From Pomacea canaliculata (taxonomy: Eukaryota; Mollusca; Gastropoda; Architaenioglossa; Ampullariidae): a DNA stretch of 64,000 nucleotides. Within the stretch, counting starts at the first letter, position 1. Each line of letters starts with the position of its first letter. Of the stretch, positions 60,501 through 64,000 are shown piece by piece. The position numbers and the translations under genes are program-made. Under the pieces are notes generated by a model that saw only the letters and a program-made list of their open reading frames with translations, made no database searches and was not told the DNA's origin. The stretch spans positions 6,522,247-6,586,246 of the forward strand of contig NC_037599.1 in the NCBI RefSeq assembly GCF_003073045.1, read 5' to 3'.

Positions 60501-62847
60501 AAGATTCGAGAAATTTATAGTCTGACATGCATTATTTGATTCCTGCTGGATGGAATGGTAATTATGAGTCAAGTTTTGTTTGTTTTAGTAGTCAATGTGC
60601 ATTGTTCCAGGATAAAATTTTAATTTTTTTCCCCCCCCTGCAGTGGGCTGAAGAGACATCTAATGAAGCTAAAAGACAACATAAAAGAGAAGTGCAGCGA
60701 AGAAGAAGTTTTACTCGTCAGTTTGGTAAAGTTGCAGTCTCACCCAAAGATTTTCCAGCATTTATCCCACAAACTTTGAAAAATATACAGGGTATTCTAT
60801 GCCAGACATATGCAAAATGAAGGTTGGGGTGGGGATAATGAACATCCAAGACAGTTGGCAGATGTGGATGGAAGTATGGAAGTGAGCTGCTACAGCTATT
60901 GCTGAATCAGACAGATTATGTTTGAGCACAGTAATGTTTTTAATCTCAGTGGACTGTTTCTCAGGACTTGATACTGAAAATAATTTCAGCTGAAGTGGGG
61001 TTTAAAAAGTGATTAGCATACTTTCGAGCGACAAAGGATAGTTGCATAATTCAGATGGTTTCAACCCTAATATCTTTTATTGTTTTGAGACATGTTTAAA
61101 ATCATCTGTTAGCCTGTAGTCTGTTGTGTCTATTGTTACTTTTAGCTGTCATAAATGGTACAAATTATTTTTACTTTTACAAACTAATCCTTCTATCATC
61201 TTGTCGCAAGTGTTAAGGGCATGCTCCTTACGAGTGTATGTGCTGTATAAATCTTGCATTATTATTATTACTTCACATTCACCCTTTGGCTGCTTAGTAG
61301 AAGTAGATAATTTGATCCTGTATCACAGTTTTTGTAGTGAAAACCTAACTGACGAGGTGAATATGTTACAGGCACACACTTCTTGCAGAAAATGGTGCCA
61401 GGATTTAAAGATCATGTCCCAAAGTTTGCTGTGAGTATGGAATGATTGCCTTTGTTTAATGTAATGGTTATAAGTTTCACTCTGAATCACAAAATTATTA
61501 CAAACAGGAATTGATAAAAAGGTAGAAACATGGCTGTTACAACAGCGTTATTTAAAGAATATTTTTAATTCAGGGGAACTTCTAGTTTTCAGAAGATCAG
61601 TCACTTTGTCATGTAAAAAGTCTTCTTTCTTGTGGATAGATTTTTATTCTGAACCACATTTTACTACCAGCATGCGCCTATTGTCTTATATGTGGCAATG
61701 TGTGTATTTAAACAGGCAGAGCCACTGAAAGAGTTTGATGAGGATCTACCCAGTATATCACAAGAGGACCTAAACACATTGGCATTGGCTGTTCCTGAAT
61801 TGAAACGTTGGTTTAAGTAAGTTTTAGCACCTTCAGTGGATAATGTTTTGCCTCTGCATGTCATTAATGTTTTAAAATTGTTGACAGTAAGTTTTAGGAG
61901 ATGAAAGAATAGTTCTGTTATTTTATTTCTAAAGTGTTGGCTTTGAAATTTGTTTGCACAGTTTAATTTCTTGTTGGGTAGCTAAATGACATTGGATACT
62001 TTTTGCTCTTTGATGGTTTGGTGATGGCATTGCTCATTACAAATATAAGAATGCCAAAACTCTGCTTATTTTTTTTATTTATTTCAAATTTATTTTATTG
62101 TTTAATATCTTTCAGTTTTATTGAAATAGTTCTTAGTATTTTACAAGCATTTTTACTCCTGAGTAAATGGGCAGCTAGATGATGTGATCCTTATTATGCA
62201 TTGAATAATCTTTCAGAAAACATTGGTCAAGTGTCTTCATTGATTAGCATCTATCCTTTCAAGTTACATTCGGTACCATATGCTTGTGTTTATTATCACA
62301 GAATTCCTGGTGATGCATCCTGCGTGGAATTTACAACCTCCTCTCAGACACGGGTAGCAACACAGTCTGTAGTTTCTGAAATGCAGTCTATCACGGGATC
62401 CATAGAAGGTCCAGATGTGATGGGGGAGATGCTGTTTGAACATATAGACAGAGATAAACTCTCATTAAGTGACCAAGCAGGGCTGGGTCTCCAGCAGGAG
62501 AGGCTGCCACTGGATGATCGATTAACACTCTCCTTGCAGGAGAAATTCACTGTACCAGAGAGCCTGTCCGAGACACTGACAGCTGAGGTAGTTGCTTTCA
62601 GCACAGTTGAAAACCTCCACATTACTTTACTATGCATATTTAACTAACTTTTCATCATCACTATGTGGTGTCTGCAACATATTAATTTGATCTAAAGACT
62701 GTGATTAACCTTCAAAAGAGTAACATATGATATAAGATTTGATATATTTATTTCTAATTTGATTTCTTTGTTTTTAACTCTTTCTTTCCGTAGGGAGAAA
62801 GTGCACTTTGCTACCAGCTGACAAAGCAAAAAATGAAATTTCGAGTG
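49945..62847 (+). CDS. RB1CC1: RB1CC1/FIP200, autophagy-initiation scaffold, 5' part
   Basis: Scaffold of the ULK1/Atg1 complex that starts autophagosome formation; also called FIP200, FAK-family interacting protein. Exons: 49945-50012, 50664-50790, 51459-51540, 53553-53638, 54056-54171, 55578-55664, 56527-56680, 56958-57014, 57417-57587, 59026-59210, 60124-60310, 60644-60725 (end uncertain), 61389-61430, 61716-61816, 62302-62587, 62794-62847. The first eleven join in frame (440 codons). Alignment to vertebrate FIP200 is continuous: MLYVFLVDTGTMYTFD at the start, SRTQLAM, QQGWAAVVANLED, LLERIPVLPCL, GLEERLYGLDQLM, ILPDLCSSHKRQLIQML, CSAAKEELSANLHTRLR, VAEVARRRIFVRHY. The coiled coil and C-terminal Claw domain should lie beyond the window. 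Confidence 0.92.
53553..60310 (+). CDS. RB1CC1: RB1CC1: Atg17-like N-terminal domain exons
   Basis: Eight exons (53553-53638, 54056-54171, 55578-55664, 56527-56680, 56958-57014, 57417-57587, 59026-59210, 60124-60310). Phases agree at every junction. They encode the helical Atg17-like N-terminal domain that in vertebrates dimerises and binds ATG13/ULK1. The strongest blocks are MKDVKGLEERLYGLDQLM and the HKRLHDIKRKCSAAKEEL segment. Exon 56958-57014 (19 residues) is the weakest call by similarity. Confidence 0.88.
54455..54545 (+). repeat. Possible 3' end of a retroposon in RB1CC1 intron
   Basis: GACATAGACAATAAAGATG followed by TATTGTATTGTATC has the look of a retroposon 3' end: an AATAAAG-like motif and a short TATTG array. 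No second copy in the window confirms it. Confidence 0.3.
58090..58828. mobile_element. pogo/Tigger-like nonautonomous DNA transposon with TA duplication
   Basis: Perfect 25-bp terminal inverted repeats at 58090-58114 and 58804-58828, beginning CAGTCAAATCTCCC, flanked by TA at 58088-58089 and 58829-58830. CAGT-starting ends with a TA target fit the pogo/Tigger branch of Tc1-mariner. Inside each end lie direct copies of a block beginning GGGACCGAGCAAAAGTGGCA (58120-58166 and 58757-58803) with repeated GTGGCATAGTAG units. The core is CT-rich and codes for nothing recognised. It is interrupted by a 162-bp hAT-like element. Confidence 0.88.
58215..58376. mobile_element. hAT-like miniature element nested in the pogo-like element
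   Basis: 162 bp between identical 8-bp target duplications GTCCAAAG at 58207-58214 and 58377-58384. The left end CAGGGGTGGGCAAT and the right end, read inward as CAGACCTGGGCAAA, form the short imperfect inverted repeats of hAT (Charlie-type) elements. GGCCGCATGAGAAATTGGG and GGGCGGGCCGG are typical interior blocks. Eight-base duplications are diagnostic of hAT. No coding capacity. Confidence 0.9.
60342..60356 (+). other. Perfect G-quadruplex motif just after an RB1CC1 splice donor
   Basis: GGGTGGGTGGGTGGG, four G triplets with single-T loops, begins 32 bases after the donor at 60311. It follows a GT run. On the sense strand it will be present in the pre-mRNA. Confidence 0.8.
60644..62847 (+). 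CDS. RB1CC1: RB1CC1: middle exons, partly unresolved
   Basis: Exon 60644 begins WAEETSNEAKRQHKREVQRR and matches human YREWAG...KSKRESFGK. A donor at 60726 (phase 1) does not match the phase-0 acceptor of 61389-61430 (KMVPGFKDHVPKFA), so one small exon is missing or the boundary differs; unspliced reading stops at 60818-60820. 61716-61816 reads EFDEDLPSISQEDL, equal to vertebrate FDCELPDISLKDL. 62302-62587 is an acidic, Ser-rich disordered stretch. 62794-62847 is weak. Confidence 0.65.
61200..61275 (+). repeat. Possible repeat end with ATT units
   Basis: GTGTATGTGCTGTATAAATC followed by TTGCATTATTATTATTACT resembles the GCGCTATATAAAT(ATT)n tail of common animal repeats. Body not recognised. 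Confidence 0.35.
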
Positions 62848-63780
62848 GTATTTTTAAAAAATTATATTTATTAACCTTCAACGTTGACAATTATCAGTGA
62901 TACTCCTTTTTAAAGAGCAGTTTTAAAACATTTACGTGGTGTAAATTTTAAGAAATATAGGTTTTGTTTACTGGTAGTAAAATCAAAAGAAAGATTGAAA
63001 CTGTATGTGACAGAGAATTCACAAATCGGACAGTAGGTCACCCATTAGAAATCAACAAGTTATTTACACGATATAAACACATAAAGTTCCAAAGAAACAC
63101 ATATTTTATTAGAATATATATTTGAATTTAAATATTATTTACTGCTTTCTTCTTCTTTTCAGCTGTTTGAGTACAAATCCATGTTGAAATGAGTAACTGG
63201 TAAACGAATTTAAGATGGCACTTAAACACAGAATCTTTCAAACATAACAAAATACCTGATTAGTGGACTTTTTTTAGCCTTTGAAGGGAAGTGAAAGTTT
63301 CCAGTACTTGCCTCCCTTACGTTTTCATTCATTTATGCACAGAGAGATTACAACAATGCTTCAGCCGCATTCGTCATATGCGGAAATAAGCGAGCAGGGT
63401 GCCTTCAGCCAACCGTGTTTAACGCGGAAAGAAAGAGTTAAACTGACTGCAGACCTGTTAGTAATTAATCCAGATAGCAATAATCCATAATAGCATTCAA
63501 ATGTCATCCAAACCTTGGTAGATTTTAAAGAGATTTTGAAGCACGTACAGATCCTGTACAATTAACGATACAGGCAGGGCTGTTGAGCAGCTCATTCAAA
63601 TGAAGAATGCTTGAAACAAATTTTGAGTTAAAGGACTTGTGAGGTGCACACATTGTTTGTAATGATTGGGTAAAGCTCTGTGCAAAATACTATTTCCTTT
63701 AACCTGAGCGAATATGCCCTTTCCATTCTCAAGATACAGGCCTACAAATATCATCGTACACGGGGAGAGGTCAAAATTGT
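62848..63780 (+). other. RB1CC1 downstream intron or 3' region
   Basis: No confident exon. A short candidate exon with acceptor TTTTCAG at 63162 would read LFEYKSMLK and stop at 63190-63192; if joined to 62847 it would end the protein far short of the vertebrate length. More likely the true next exon is outside the window. Confidence 0.4.
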
Positions 63781-63784
63781 CCTG

Positions 63785-64000
63785 TAACTTATGTTCCCTC
63801 CATACCCTATGAGCTATCTGGAACTCTAAAGCTCTATCTTTCCACACCAAGAACTGCATCTTTAACACAAATGTAAAGCCAGTCCTGTATGAATCTGAGA
63901 CATGGCGTGTGACAAATGCCATCACCAACAAGATACAGACATTCGTCAGCAGATGTCTGCGCCACATCCTCAACAGCAGATGGCCCAAGAAGATCTCAAA
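63785..64000 (+). pseudogene. Second copy of the RTE-like retrotransposon, running off the window
   Basis: Plus-strand reading: [56 protein letters not shown]. It aligns base for base with the minus-strand element at about 48,675-48,840 with roughly 85% identity by eye. It starts inside the reverse-transcriptase C-terminal part, so it is 5'-truncated. One codon is lost in the YGSETW block (YESETW). The 3' end is outside the window. Confidence 0.85.

Noticed and set aside
60931..60995. Candidate missing RB1CC1 exon (reading FLISVDCFSGLDTEN)
   Set aside because: It vaguely resembles the vertebrate FLRNRLFRGLDS segment but runs into a stop before any GT donor.
63163..63192. Short terminal exon for RB1CC1
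   Set aside because: Fits phase and acceptor, but would end the protein without coiled coil and Claw domain; acceptors of this quality occur by chance in T-rich DNA.

Overview
This is a window of animal nuclear DNA. Genes are split by many GT-AG introns, there are no operons, and long AT-rich non-coding stretches carry several classes of transposable-element debris. The encoded proteins are metazoan: focal adhesion kinase, hydroxylysine kinase, COX5B and FIP200/RB1CC1. The protein divergence and repeat types suggest an invertebrate, probably a lophotrochozoan and perhaps a gastropod mollusc. That taxonomic guess is inference.

Layout. (1) 1-23,021 (+): the 3' three-quarters of a focal adhesion kinase gene (PTK2/FAK): end of FERM, linker with the autophosphorylation tyrosine, whole kinase domain, proline-rich linker and whole FAT domain. 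The 22 exons join in one frame and give 875 residues. (2) 23,022-29,952: FAK 3' UTR and intergenic DNA with a 119-bp direct repeat of a FAK intron segment and a piggyBac-like miniature element. (3) 29,953-32,465 (+): a five-exon hydroxylysine kinase (HYKK/AGPHD1) with a GC-AG intron. (4) 32,466-35,580: repeats, including a tRNA-derived SINE with a perfect 14-bp target-site duplication. (5) 37,301-35,581 (-): a three-exon 2-oxoglutarate/Fe(II) dioxygenase of the isopenicillin-N-synthase-like family, 351 residues. (6) 37,302-39,904: non-LTR retrotransposon remains and the COX5B promoter region. (7) 39,905-43,292 (+): four-exon COX5B, 136 residues. (8) 43,293-49,944: a dead mariner with intact ends and a 77-bp insertion, then a decayed non-LTR retrotransposon on the minus strand. 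(9) 49,945 to about 62,850 (+): the 5' half of RB1CC1/FIP200, the autophagy scaffold that in vertebrates also binds and inhibits FAK. Its coiled-coil and Claw regions are not in the window. A second copy of the 48-49 kb retrotransposon family lies at 63.8-64.0 kb in the opposite orientation.

The genes do not form a pathway cluster, but two proximities deserve note. FAK and its vertebrate-described inhibitor FIP200 lie about 27 kb apart on the same strand. A hydroxylysine catabolic kinase lies tail-to-tail with an uncharacterised dioxygenase. The most instructive non-genic structures are datable nested insertions: a hAT-like miniature element inside a pogo-like element in a RB1CC1 intron, and a 77-bp element inside the mariner. 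Both are framed by exact target-site duplications. I found no evidence of a new defence or enzymatic system.
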